From the NCBI GenBank assembly GCA_006384855.1, contig VCJN01001964.1, positions 49,071 through 113,070 on the forward strand: a DNA stretch of 64,000 nucleotides. Reading direction: 5' to 3'. Origin of the DNA: Tetraselmis striata. Its lineage: Eukaryota; Chlorophyta; Chlorodendrophyceae; Chlorodendrales; Chlorodendraceae. Each line of letters starts with the position of its first letter. Position 1 is the stretch's first letter. Positions 29,023 to 39,400 of the stretch are shown here, piece after piece. The notes below the pieces were generated by a model. The model did no database searches. It was given only the letters and a program-made list of their open reading frames with translations, and had not been told where the DNA came from. Position numbers and translations under genes: made by a program.

Positions 29023-31958
29023 CATGGCAGGCATGGCTGTAACTTCTGTTGTGGCGGAGACACACGAGCTGCTTCCCAAGTGTGCGCAGGTGAGCCACCC
29101 CTCGCCGAACAGCCGGGCGGTGATCGTTCCCGCCAGCAACAGCACCCCCCGCGCCTCGTACGTGCGGTGCCCTTAGGCCGGTCAGATAGCTATATGTCAA
29201 CGGCGGTTGCTAACCGAGTAGGGAAGTACAGCGACTTCGGGTACGTTACCGGTAGCGATTAATCCTTACTGGTACCCAGCGGCCAGCAGCCGCCGAGGGC
29301 GCATCGCAGCGGAGGGATGTAAATCTGGCCGGCTCTGGAGAGCTAAACTACGGTTCGTTTATGCTCGTTATCCCAGATAGCATGGAATTTAATCCACCGT
29401 ATAGTATCGTCCGGTACGGGTTTTGCGGATTTTATGGCTGGTGCCAGTAGTTCGAGGCTTATCCGACTTGTATAAGGTGCGGTACATAGTCTCTTGCTTG
29501 GGAATATCGTCGATATAATATTGGCGCGTATCCAGCAGGGACAAGGCAGGGCAGCGAGGACGTGCGCGCGCCTCCCACCTCCACACCTGCGGCGGGTGTC
29601 ATTCCCGAGTGTGGACCCATGCACTATTTGTTTGCGCGCCGACGGCCCCAGCGGCGCGTTGCACGCTGCGCTCGTGCCCCTCAATATGCAGCAGAGCAGC
29701 GCGCGGCCGCCGCCCGACGCTGCACGAACGGTTTTGATTTTGAAAATACGTTGTACGGGGTGAAATGTGTCCCTATTTGTAACACCAACCGATCGGCTGG
29801 TTTACATATCGCTTTCCAGGGCTCAGTCACTGTGGACGATGGCATACACTCGGCGTGTTCACTGGCAAGCCTCGACAGATATACACCATTCATATCGAAT
29901 TTCGCGAGCCTGTCAGTGCTTGCAGGGTATATTGGTGGAGATGCAGTGCGGCACGGCGTCGCCGCCGTCGAGCCGATGACGCCCCCAAAGAGGGCGCGCA
30001 CCCGGAAGCCTTTTGGTGGAAGCCAGTTGTGTCCAACTGGTGCAATTTTATCCAATTGTGTAGGCACGAACGCTGGGCCGGAGGCTTGATCTTAGCAGCA
30101 GCGGGGTGGCAGCAGGTGGATAGCCTGCCGCTCACCCCCCCCCCCCCCCCCCCCTTTCCCCTTGGGCTTCCGCTCGCAGGCGCGGGATAAGCCCTGGCAT
30201 GTGGTCAGCCTCTCTCGCAGCAACTCGCGCCCCAGCTCGCGCCCCAGCTCGCGTCCTAGCTCCGCTGGCCGCAGCACGCGCGCGACCTGCGCGTCGGACG
30301 AGTCGCTGGAGCAGCTGAAGGAGAGCATGAGGGTGCTAGATGGCATTGGCGTTAAGCCCAGCAGCGGCAGTGCGCCCCCCCCCTCCCCCCCCCCCCCCCC
30401 CCCCCCCCCTTGGGCCCAATCATCATAATGGCCAGCTCAGGCTCCCTCGTACACTTCCGATCCAACACCCGAGATTTCTGGCCGAGCACTCTATCCAGAG
30501 CCCTGATCATCCTCCGCTGTGCATGCAGACCGCCGCACAGACGCGATGTTGAAGCGCAGCCGCAGCGACATCGGCACCCTGCGTGAGGAGCCAACCGACA
30601 AGCCCACCATCAGCCGCGCGGTTGCCAAGCTTCTGGAGGCGTCCACCGCGCAGTACGGGTCCGCCGGCAACGGGCAGTTTCTCACCCGTTCCGCCTCTAC
30701 CGACAAGCCGGGCGCCGCTGGAGGGCTCACTTCCGGTGAGTGCGACAAGACTGGGAGAGAAGGTCCGCCCAGTCCCCTTGGTACTGAACCCTGTATATGC
30801 GCATGTTTATAAGGACCCGTTATGTAAGCGCCAAGTCTGAGTTGCACTAGTCGTAGCCCAGTATGTGTTTGACCGCTGACAGGGCAGGATCTCACCATGG
30901 CGTCGGCTTCTGTATAATATGTGAGGGTATCTAAAGGTATCAGGGTATACATCATATATGTGTATGTTGGTGTGTTTGCTTATGCACGGGTGCCGGCGCG
31001 GTTCTGAGAACACCTCGAGTGTTAACATGCTCTAGCTGTCAGACGTGGACGAAAGTATAGCAAAACTGCGCCATCTACTGTACACACATCCATATATCTG
31101 CGCCGTGTACCTGAGAATGTGTTTTTTTGTAGGTGTATGTTATTCATGCACACCGCTGAGGCTGTGCTTACTGCATTCCTTCTCGCAGCTCCCAAGTCGG
31201 CGAGTGTCAGCGGCTGCGGCATCACCACCACGCCTGCCCCGCGCCAGCCCTCAGCCCTCAGCTGCGAGCCCAGGAGCGAGGGCGCTCCGGGGATGCTGCG
31301 CTCCAGGTCGGCGCTCCTGCTGCGCAGCACCAACGCGCCGACACGGGAACGGCCCGTGGCGCCGGCCGCCCCGCAGGAAAGGCGCCGGCTGGCGCTGGAG
31401 CGCGTCGGCTCCTCCAACCAGTCCTCTGGCGCGCCCAGCCCCGCCTCCCAGGGGGCCAGCAAGCCCCCCCTGCCGGGGCTTCGCTCCTTGTCGCGCAGCA
31501 GCAGCAGCGCCACCGGGCCAAGCTCCCCCACAGACGTGCCCGGCGCCTCCTCGGCCGGTGCGGCTAAGGACACTGCGTGCGCCGGGACGGCCCTGCGGGC
31601 GAGCGCGTCGGGCACCGCCTTCCCTCCATCGTCGCGGCCCATCGCGGCACCGGAGGCCAGCAGGAGCGCGGAGGGCGGCTCGGTGCAGAAAGCTAAGTCT
31701 GGGTTTGAGCTGGGCGGCGATCGGGAGGAGGACGCGGACGGGCGGAAGAGCCAGATGGCGGCGCTCAAGGCGCGCTGGGCGGCCACCAAGGCGCAGTATC
31801 AGCGCGCCGCGAGGGGCGGCGCGGGGCGCGAGGGCGGCCGTGCGGCGGGTGTGGTTGCGGACGTGGCGCTGGCTACGGTGGAGCCGGCCGCGCTGCAGGC
31901 GCAGCTGGTCAGCATTGAGCAGGAGATGAGGATGCTCTCGAGCCGGCGGCACGCCTGA
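29023..31958 (+). CDS. Unrecognised Ser/Arg/Pro-rich protein with C-terminal coil
   Basis: Three consecutive exons are well supported because their phases fit: 30,180-30,369, 30,529-30,735 and 31,189-31,958 (TGA). They encode a low-complexity protein. First comes a tandem SRPSSRPSSRPSS stretch, then a block with RSRSDIGTLREEP, SRAVAKLLEAS and SLSRSSSSATG. Last is an Ala/Lys/Arg helix with KARWAATKAQYQRAAR and LVSIEQEMRMLSSRR, likely a short coiled coil. A possible first exon is 29,023-29,091 (ATG..., donor CAG|GTGAGC), with the intervening exons unresolved. Intron C homopolymers (30,137-30,154; 30,376-30,408) are on the sense strand, as in neighbouring genes. A TGTAA at 32,341 is a candidate poly(A) signal. 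No domain recognised; a cytoskeletal or basal-body scaffold would be a guess only. Confidence 0.6.
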
Positions 31959-32873
31959 GACGAGGGCAGGATGACCAGCCTCCCACGCGAGACATCATGG
32001 AAGACCTCGGCGAGACGAGCTTGCAAGTCAGGTGATCTTTGGCTTTCCTGCTGCTCACGTGCGGCTGCCGCCCAAGGCAAGTATCATGCATAGCCGTCCC
32101 TTTATGCGCACGACCTTTCCGCCGCCTAGCTCATGTCGGCCACCCGCACAACGCGGAGCTCAATCGCTCTGCACCACCTTTGTCGCGGCGGCACATGTTT
32201 GGATTCGCCGGCGTTCACAGAGGAATAACGAGGATGAGGCGGAAGCCGTTCATGCCAAGGCTGCCCCTTGGGCCGTCAACACGGTGTCACGGAGCGACGC
32301 ACGGAGGCTATCACGGCGGGTTGGCGGTACCTTGCCGCGGTGTAATACTGATAATAAGACTACTAATTATGATCATAGCAACAGCGGTTTGGCCCCTCTC
32401 GACATGCGTCCGGCGGTGGGTGCCTCCCTGCAGTGACCTGTCATCATGAGCATGGTAGCATATGGGGCTCCAACACCGCATCCATTCTTGATATACAAGG
32501 AAATCTCAAATGTCAAATGCAGAAGAGCAAGGGCATGCAATAGGCGGCACTAGATGTGCGCGTCATACAACATATTGTCACCCCAAAGCGTGGTTACACA
32601 TACGAATAGTCCCCCCCCCCCCCCCCCCCCCCCCCCTTTATGCAAGGGGAAGTAGATGCGCCGCCGCGGGGGCCTGCTTTGTCCCAAAAACACTCACATC
32701 CACATGGCAAAAATGACTGCGAGGAGAATCGCAGAATGCACTGCGAGGAGAATCGCAGCTGTTGCCAACTAGCGCCTCTTAGAAGCAACCCCGGATGATA
32801 GGCCAAACCCACGCATGTCGTACCGTGTGCCCCGCTGGTTATAGGTTTGAGGGGCAATCCCCAGCGTGGGGTG
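31959..32873. other. Intergenic: 3' flank and poly-C tract
   Basis: No coding exon seen. Holds a TGTAA at 32,341, a 25-base C run (32,611-32,636), and a 21-bp direct repeat (ACTGCGAGGAGAATCGCAG-type, 32,719-32,738 and 32,740-32,759). Confidence 0.5.
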
Positions 32874-33488
32874 ATGGGGCACGGGAACATGAACTACGCT
32901 TTCCACCCCGAGTCCACACATGAGATGGGAACGCCTCGCCATTCTGACGCCAGCGCAGTGACAGCCCGAGCAGCAAGCAGCCTCATGTGGCAGCCGCAGC
33001 TGGGTGACTGGGCACCCATTGCTGCCAACCTCGTGGTGGAGTGCATCAACGAGACGGGTACGAGTATGTGTGAGTGTATTTATGCTTGTGCTTGTATGTA
33101 TGTATGTGTGTTTATGTACCAGTGTGCATGTTTGGATAGCAAGACGGAATGTGGATTGGATTGAGGAAGCGGGGGGGGGGGGGGATCTGCCGCTACCACA
33201 GACGAAATGAGAGTATTCTGCAGCAGCGGTCCTGGTTTACCCGGGGAACGCCGGAACCAGAGGCTACGAGAAGCTGAGAAACACATCTACCATGCTAGCA
33301 GGCATCATGCTGCTGGCACACGCGCTAGCAGCCCCCCCCCCCCCCCCCTGCCACCTGGCGGACACAATGATAAGGCCAGCAAGCGCCTGCTGCTGCTGAT
33401 GCAGGGGTACACGCTCTCGCTGCTGGCAAGGGAGACGCCAGTTGTGATTACACCCTCCCGGCTGGCGATGTGGCACATCACTGGCTAG
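32874..33488 (+). CDS. Putative small membrane protein, two exons
   Basis: Exon 1 (ATG 32,874 to 33,057) and exon 2 (33,224 on) join in phase at GT 33,058 / CAG 33,221-33,223. They give LMWQPQLGDWAPIAANLVVE, then AAVLVYPGNAGTRGYEKLR and the hydrophobic segment TMLAGIMLLAHALAA. The frame then meets a C homopolymer (33,333-33,350). After it, in another frame, a credible C-terminus follows (SKRLLLLMQGYTLSLLARE...MWHITG, stop 33,486-33,488). The run length is probably miscounted or polymorphic, otherwise the gene is frameshifted. Its stop overlaps the mL43 stop on the other strand. The intron contains a poly-G on the sense strand, unlike the usual poly-C. No family recognised. Confidence 0.45.
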
Positions 33489-34365
33489 GGCTGCACCGCC
33501 TGCTTCTCGAACATGCCGGGCTCCCACTTGCCCTGAATGCTGACCTGCGCCGGCTGCCACCGCCAGCGCACCTTGTCCTTCGTCGAGCGCCCGTGGCAGC
33601 TGCGCAGGATATGCGCGTGGCGCAGAATCTCCTCCATCTCCTGGTTCTTCACGTCTACCAGCCGCCGGTTGCCGTTGCCTGGGACAGCGCGCGTGTAGGC
33701 AGCATCAGCCACTAGGACGCCAGCTTCAGTATGTGTGTGTTGAGATGCATAGTCTGGGTTCTAACAGGGTTTATGTACCCTTTATAACGGCTCTCCGCCA
33801 AGAAATGGCAAGGAATGACATCACCATCTTTCAATGTGGGGGGTGTGGGTACTGTTAGAATGTAGATGCGTTTGAGAGATTGCGAGCGTGCACGTGTGGG
33901 CACGTGTGTGTGTTTCCCGCCCAAGGGACATGCCATGGGACTGATGGCAGGTGCGGGAGTGGATGGGGGAGGGGCTCACGATACTGCGCCAACCAGAAGG
34001 GATGTTGCCCGCGGCGATGCGTGGTCTCCACGTTTAGCTGCGTGTTCTGTTCCTCAAAGAGTGGCAGGAATTTGTCCACGAAATCCCTGGTATAGGATGT
34101 CGGGGGAAGCAGGGACGGGGAGGGGGGCGAGGGGGTAATCAGCGTGCTGGCCCTTAACACCCCAGGAGCCACACACACGCACGCACGCACGCACACACAC
34201 ACACGCACACACAGTTGGCGGGACAACAGGGCGGGAAAGCCGCAACAAGCCGCGAGGCGAGACGGGTGCTGGCGATGCCTCTCACCTGGCGCCGCGGGAG
34301 CTGCCGGAGAAGGGACAGTAATGCAGCTTCAGCTTTGTGAGCTGCCACACCCCGCGCGAAGCCAT
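33485..34365 (-). CDS. MRPL43: Mitochondrial large-subunit ribosomal protein mL43 (MRPL43), complete, three exons
   Basis: Exons (transcribed right to left) 34,365-34,286, 34,086-33,980 and 33,678-33,485 splice in frame to 126 residues; plant mL43 is about 120. The N-terminus is MASRGVWQLTKLKLHYC followed by SGSSRGAR. The middle has VDKFLPLFEEQN and RGQHPFWLAQY. The C-terminal part is RNGNRRLVDVKNQEMEEIL, HGRSTKDKVRW and SIQGKWEPG, ending TAG. These are the conserved blocks of the L51/S25/CI-B8 thioredoxin-like domain of mL43, a structural protein of the mitochondrial ribosome. The very short basic N-terminus is normal for plant homologues. TGTAA on the minus strand lies at 33,452-33,448, 33 nt after the stop, inside the 3' exon of the convergent gene. 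A CA/GC microsatellite (34,173-34,213) sits in intron 1. Confidence 0.9.
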
Positions 34366-35054
34366 GCTGCTCGTGCCCTGAGGGTGCTACCAAGGCGGGG
34401 TGCTAACGCGCCCTGACAGGACTTGCCGGGGGCGGGCTGTGGGCCCAGTGAGCGAGCGGCGCGCGCCCTACACCTGCCTGACGGGTGGATATACGCGGCT
34501 GTGCCGTAGGGGCTCCGCGCCGGCGGCGGCTGTGGAAGCAGTAGCGGAGGGCTGCCTAGCTGCCGGGGGGAGGAGGGGGGGGGGGGGGGGGGGTGAACTT
34601 GGGCAAATCGCAGGGCCGTGCAGCAGGGTTCCGCAGCTAGTATTCTCGGGCCAGTGGGTGCTACTGTGCAGCCGGCGTTGCCGAGTGTCGCCGCCCACTA
34701 TTCTGGTCGGTCCATCCGTCGCGCGTCGCGACTGGCGGCGTGCGGTCACTTAGCGAGTATGGAGATACGGGTCCGCTCGCTGCAGCAGGCCTGCGACGCG
34801 CAGCATCGACCCGCGGGCAGGACGCGTCATCAGCACCCGACTGTAATGAACGAGGATGGCCGGATAATTGTGCTGAGTTTGTGACGCCGCCTGCTCGTCG
34901 GCCAGACCCTGAAATTAATGTGCGAAGAACGGAGTTGTATTGTCAATGACGGTACGTCAGCGGTTGTTAAACTCGTTGCATTTCACTTTCCGAATATGAT
35001 GTATTGTGCGGGGGGGGGGGGGGGGGGCGGGCGCCGCATATATACAAACGCTAC
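34366..35054. other. Upstream region of mL43 with poly-G tracts
   Basis: Probable divergent promoter region of mL43. Contains G homopolymers at about 34,567-34,591 and 35,011-35,027. No supported exon. Confidence 0.45.
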
Positions 35055-36026
35055 CAGGGATGTGCTGAACTCATTTCGGCCGAGTTCAGTTCGGACAGAA
35101 CTGAATTCAGGGAGTTAAGTTGAATTCAGTTCAGACTGAACTGAACCGCAGTTCAGACTGAACTGGATAATTGAACTGTCCGAACTGCCCGAGCTGAGCC
35201 GAGTTCAGTCCGAACTGCCACCGAAATGCCACTGAACAACTACTGAACTGCGGTATGCATATCATTTGTCTCTAGAACTAGCTGATGCAATGATTAAAAT
35301 GCAGCGGCAAAATGCAGGCCGAAAATTGTTATGGAATACAGGAAAATATTACAGGTGTTGTCGCCAGTGGGCACGTCAACCGCCGATCTAGTATGTTGTT
35401 GGATGCTCGAATCATCGGGTTGTTGGGGTAGTTGGGGTAATTGCCCTCAGGCACGCAAAGAGGCGGTGCTAGGCACACGAGGGGGGCGGCGCCGCCGCAT
35501 TGCATTGGGAGTAATGCCGGCGGTTAGCTGCGCGCCGCCATCTATCGTCGCTGGCGGCATGCAACTTCTTCTCCACGATGACGACGTCCTCCTCGACCTG
35601 CGACTCGACGACATCGTCCATTATTTACCTCATCGCCGCGTTCATGTGCACTATAATGGGCGGCGACTGCATATAAGGTTGACAGTGGACATGGTTCAGG
35701 TTTGGGTGTTGGAGTGGAAGTAGTGTTGGAATGGAAGTGTTGTGTGCTGAACAGCAGGATGGCGGCTGGTGCACCTTAGCTGTTGGAGGGGTTCTGGGGC
35801 GTGCGCGGCAAGATTCCCACCGTAGATAGAACGTCTTATCTCCATGTACGGACGCTGCGGTAACTTGTTGGGGTCATATCTGTTGTGTTGCGGTGTAGTT
35901 CGGATACCGCCTGAGTTCATGGGATTTTCGAGGCAGTTCAGTCTGAACTGAATTCAAGTGGTTCAGTTCGGTTTCGGCCCGAACTCCCGAACTACCCCGA
36001 ACTGAATTGAGTTTAGCACAACACTG
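35055..36026. mobile_element. hAT-like non-autonomous element (MITE), ~972 bp
   Basis: The left end begins CAGGGATGTGCTGAACTC and the right end, read on the minus strand, begins CAGTGTTGTGCTAAACTC, the CAG.G.TGTGC pattern of hAT termini. Inverted similarity extends about 100 bp inward on each side and is dominated by TTCAGTTCAGACTGAACTG-type palindromes (35,120-35,165 and 35,933-35,960). The flanking 8-mers (AACGCTAC, GTTGCTTA) match only partly, so the insertion is old or the duplication has decayed. The interior has a 130-codon open frame (35,331-35,723) but no transposase motifs. Confidence 0.7.
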
Positions 36027-36564
36027 GTTGCTTACTACCCGGGTAGCCGATGTAATACAAATACGAGGGCAGGCGCACAGCAGCTATCCTTGATGTAATA
36101 GCAGGGGTGATAGCGGCCCTCTGATAATATCGGTGATACCCCGCCCCCTTGCCTGCTGCACTTATTTGTACCAGTCTTTTGCCTTTGCCTGACTCTACCG
36201 GTGCAAGCTAAACCCATCATCCACAGACGCCGTGGTAATCGCGGGAAAAACCCGTCCTAAATAATCTCTAAGGATATAATAATTCAAATATAATTATACG
36301 AGCTAGCTGCGAAAGGAAATCAGGTGTTCACCCGAAATATGGCATTTGAAACGTCCACCATAGCAATATAATCTGTAAGGATGAGTCGCTACCGGGATAT
36401 CATCTTGAAATAATCTCTAATGGTCAGTCGCTAGCGCGATGATAGTATTCGAGCAATAGGTTTTCAGGTTGTTCAGCCCGTGTTGCTGTGGGATTTTAAA
36501 ACCGAATAAAAATCTTGTTCGCGCACACGCAGGCTGGCCCCAAGCAGCCGCTGAGAAAAAGTCC

Positions 36565-39257
36565 ATGAGCCCAGGTATGGCAAGCCACATCGGGGCCGTC
36601 GCCACCACGTGGGCGCCTGCTTGGATCGCGCTAAGGAGCCAGCGCGCCTTCCTCCGGACGCCGCGAGGGTGCCCGGTCGACAGGACACGGTCCGGGCGGG
36701 CGAAGGTGGTGGTGCGCTCGGCAGACGGCGACGCCCTGTTCTGTTTCGGTCTCGGCTACACCGGGCGCGGGCTGGCGAACCAGCTACTGAAACATGGCTG
36801 GTGAGCTGGCGCGAGCTTTGCGGCCGGCTGGGCTGGGGCTGTGATGGGCGAGGGGCTGCCGCAGCTGCCCAGACCCCTGGATGTGCGGCTACATCAGGGG
36901 CACACGCCACTTGACTGGAAAACAACACATAGTCATCAAACACCTTTGACCGTCAGACCTGATACAAATACCAGTATGAGTCATGGTTACCGATGGACCA
37001 AGCATTCGCTTGTTTGCATTATGTTCACTGGCTTGTCTATTTCGTGAGTTTTCTACGTTTGATACGTTTGCATTGACTACTGTTCGGTGGGCTGCTTCAA
37101 CCATGCCAAACTCATGTTGTTGCTGATATGTGTGCTGGTTGTCTAAGTTTTCCATGCTTTGGAGTGTCCATCCAGGGGCTGGTACTCATAGCGACCCAGC
37201 TGCGGCATGCCATGAAGACATGTTCCTGCTAACCTGACACAGCATCTTGCGCGGGCCGGCAGGAGCGTATCAGGAACATGCCAGAGCCCAGAGGAGTGCA
37301 CCGAGGTGGTGGCCTCCATGCCCAGGGTGGCCGCTTTTCCGTTCGACCCTACGGATGGGAAACTACTCAGGTGAGAAATCCCCCCCTCGACCAATCCGCA
37401 ACAGCCTGTTGTGCCTACTGTAGCTCATAGCATGCTCACCTCTTTGTGGTGTGCTCCATGACGTGTCCAGCGAGGCCGGCCTGGAGGCGCTCCGGACTGC
37501 TACACATGTGCTGGCGACCATCCCGCCGCTGCAAGACGAGCACCAGCCCGACCCGGTGCAGCGCCACACCATACCTCCTGCTGCGCAGCCGCCGCCGCCG
37601 CAGCGGCATGGAACGCGCCCCCGAGTGACTCGCTGCATCGCAGGTGCTGCGGGTGTACTCGCACGAGCTGGCGGCGCAGGCGGGGCAGCTGCGATGGCTG
37701 GGCTACATCAGCAGCACCGGGGTGTACGGCGACCGTGGGGGCGGGTGGGTGGATGAGAGGTGCGCCGCCCCATGTCCCTTCCCAACCTTCCCCGGCTGCA
37801 GCAGGCATTGCCCCGCCTTGCCATGTTGCGTCGCTGGGGGAAACCTGATGCCACCGCCGCCGCGCCAGCTGCGAGCCGGAGCCGACCAGCGCAAAGCTCC
37901 GCATGCGACGAACCGCAGAGACTCAGTGGCAGGTCCTGGCGGAGGAAGCTGGCCTGCCGGCGCACATCTTCCGAGTTGGCGGCATCTACGGACCCGGCCG
38001 AAGCGCTCTGGAGGCGGCGCTCAAGCCGGCGGTGCGCCCACCAGCCGCATGTGCCTGGCAAGCCGGCCAAACTAGCTGCTGCCAAGTATTGCTGACACTT
38101 CTGCCATCCTCGCAGAAGAGCTCCTCCTCGCGCCGCCGATCCCAGAGACGCTTCACGGCGCGCGTACATGTCGCGGACGTGTGCCGTGCTGTGCAGGCTA
38201 GCATGACGGCCCCGTCACTGCCACCTGGCGAGGTGCTGGCCTCTACGCTCTCCCTTTCACCCCTCACGATGATGTATCACATTGCACCCAGGGGCCGGCG
38301 CTAGGAGAGAGTGGTAGCGAGGCTCTGCCCATTCGGTGTTGGTAGAGTCCGACCGCTAGTGGCGGCATGACGCAAATACGGGATACCTGACAGGCCAGAG
38401 ATCGTACGCACTGAGAGGGGGCTATGGACGTGAGCAGCCGAATGGAACAGTCTGGACTCGCCAGCCTGTCGGAAACGTGCATGACAGCATTTGCCTCGGA
38501 GTTGGCGTTTTTGCCCGCTAAAGTACACCCACTCACACGGCGAACACAAACAGCGATAGATGCAAGCGCATGTCAGCTGGGGCGCCCCCACGATCCGCAC
38601 ATAGACAGCTAGCTACACCAGCGCACACGAGCCATCGTCCTGATCATGCGGCTTTCGAACGCATTTCACTTTATTCTGCGTGCCAGTTGCATTGGTCCTT
38701 TGTGGCAGTGATTCCAAAAGTGAGTGCTTGCTTCCAAAACTGAGGGCGCTTTCGACAAGAGACAAGGGAGAGCTAAGGCCTCAGAACACGTATTTTGATC
38801 AAATACTTGTTATTCTGCCGCGCCGCAATGTACTATATGCAATTTCTAAATGCAGGATGAAAATAATTTGGGCGCCGTGATGCTCTCAAGTCATGACAAT
38901 TCAATGTTACCAATGTCGCTCTCTCCTTTTCTCCCCCCCCCCCCCCCCCCCCCCTCTCTCTCTTTCTCTCCCTCTCCCTCTCTCTCCGAGACTCCAAGTG
39001 GCCGTGCCTCGCAGGTGTTCAACATCGTGGACGACGACCCCGCCTCGCGAGCCGAAGTGGTGCGCTACGCGGCTGCCCTGTTGGGTGTGCCGCCGCCAGA
39101 CGAGACCGCCACCTCCAGTGCGGACAGCGCCGCGATTGACGAGAAGCGCGTCTCCAACCGGCGAGTCAAGCGCCAACTGGGCGGCGAGCTGCTGTTCCCC
39201 AGCTACCGGCAGGGCCTCCCTGCCATCCTCGTTGGCGACCTGCGCCCCTTTGACTGA
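36565..39257 (+). CDS. NAD(P)-binding Rossmann-fold (extended SDR, epimerase-like) protein, seven exons
   Basis: Exons 36565-36800, 37263-37370, 37471-37555, 37644-37759, 37869-38031, 38116-38232 and 39015-39257 splice in frame to 355 residues. After about 55 residues that look like an organelle-targeting leader (Ala/Arg/Ser-rich, few acids) comes the nucleotide-binding motif LFCFGLGYTGRGLA. Further blocks are HVLATIPP, LGYISSTGVYGDRGGGWVDE, IFRVGGIYGPGRSALE, RVHVADVCRAVQASM and VFNIVDDDPASRAEV. The last exon ends at GDLRPFD, TGA. These blocks match a plant and bacterial family of atypical SDRs of unknown substrate (YeeZ-like). The start was chosen as the first in-frame ATG of the open frame. 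The last intron is long (782 bp) and carries a C homopolymer just before the acceptor. The gene converges on the JmjC gene 144 bp downstream. Confidence 0.88.
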
Positions 39258-39400
39258 TGTGCGCCGTAAAAGTGCGCACCCACCTCGGGAGTGTCGTCTC
39301 TTTTCTCAGCTTGCGCCCCTTGTCATTGATGCGATCCAGTTGCCGAGCTGCTGCCCCTCCATTCAAGGGGGCGGGAGGAGGAGCAAGTGGGCGTTTCCGC

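Noticed and set aside
31045-31929. 294-codon Arg/Pro-rich frame
   Set aside because: Shadow of the last exon of the Ser/Arg-rich gene in another frame.
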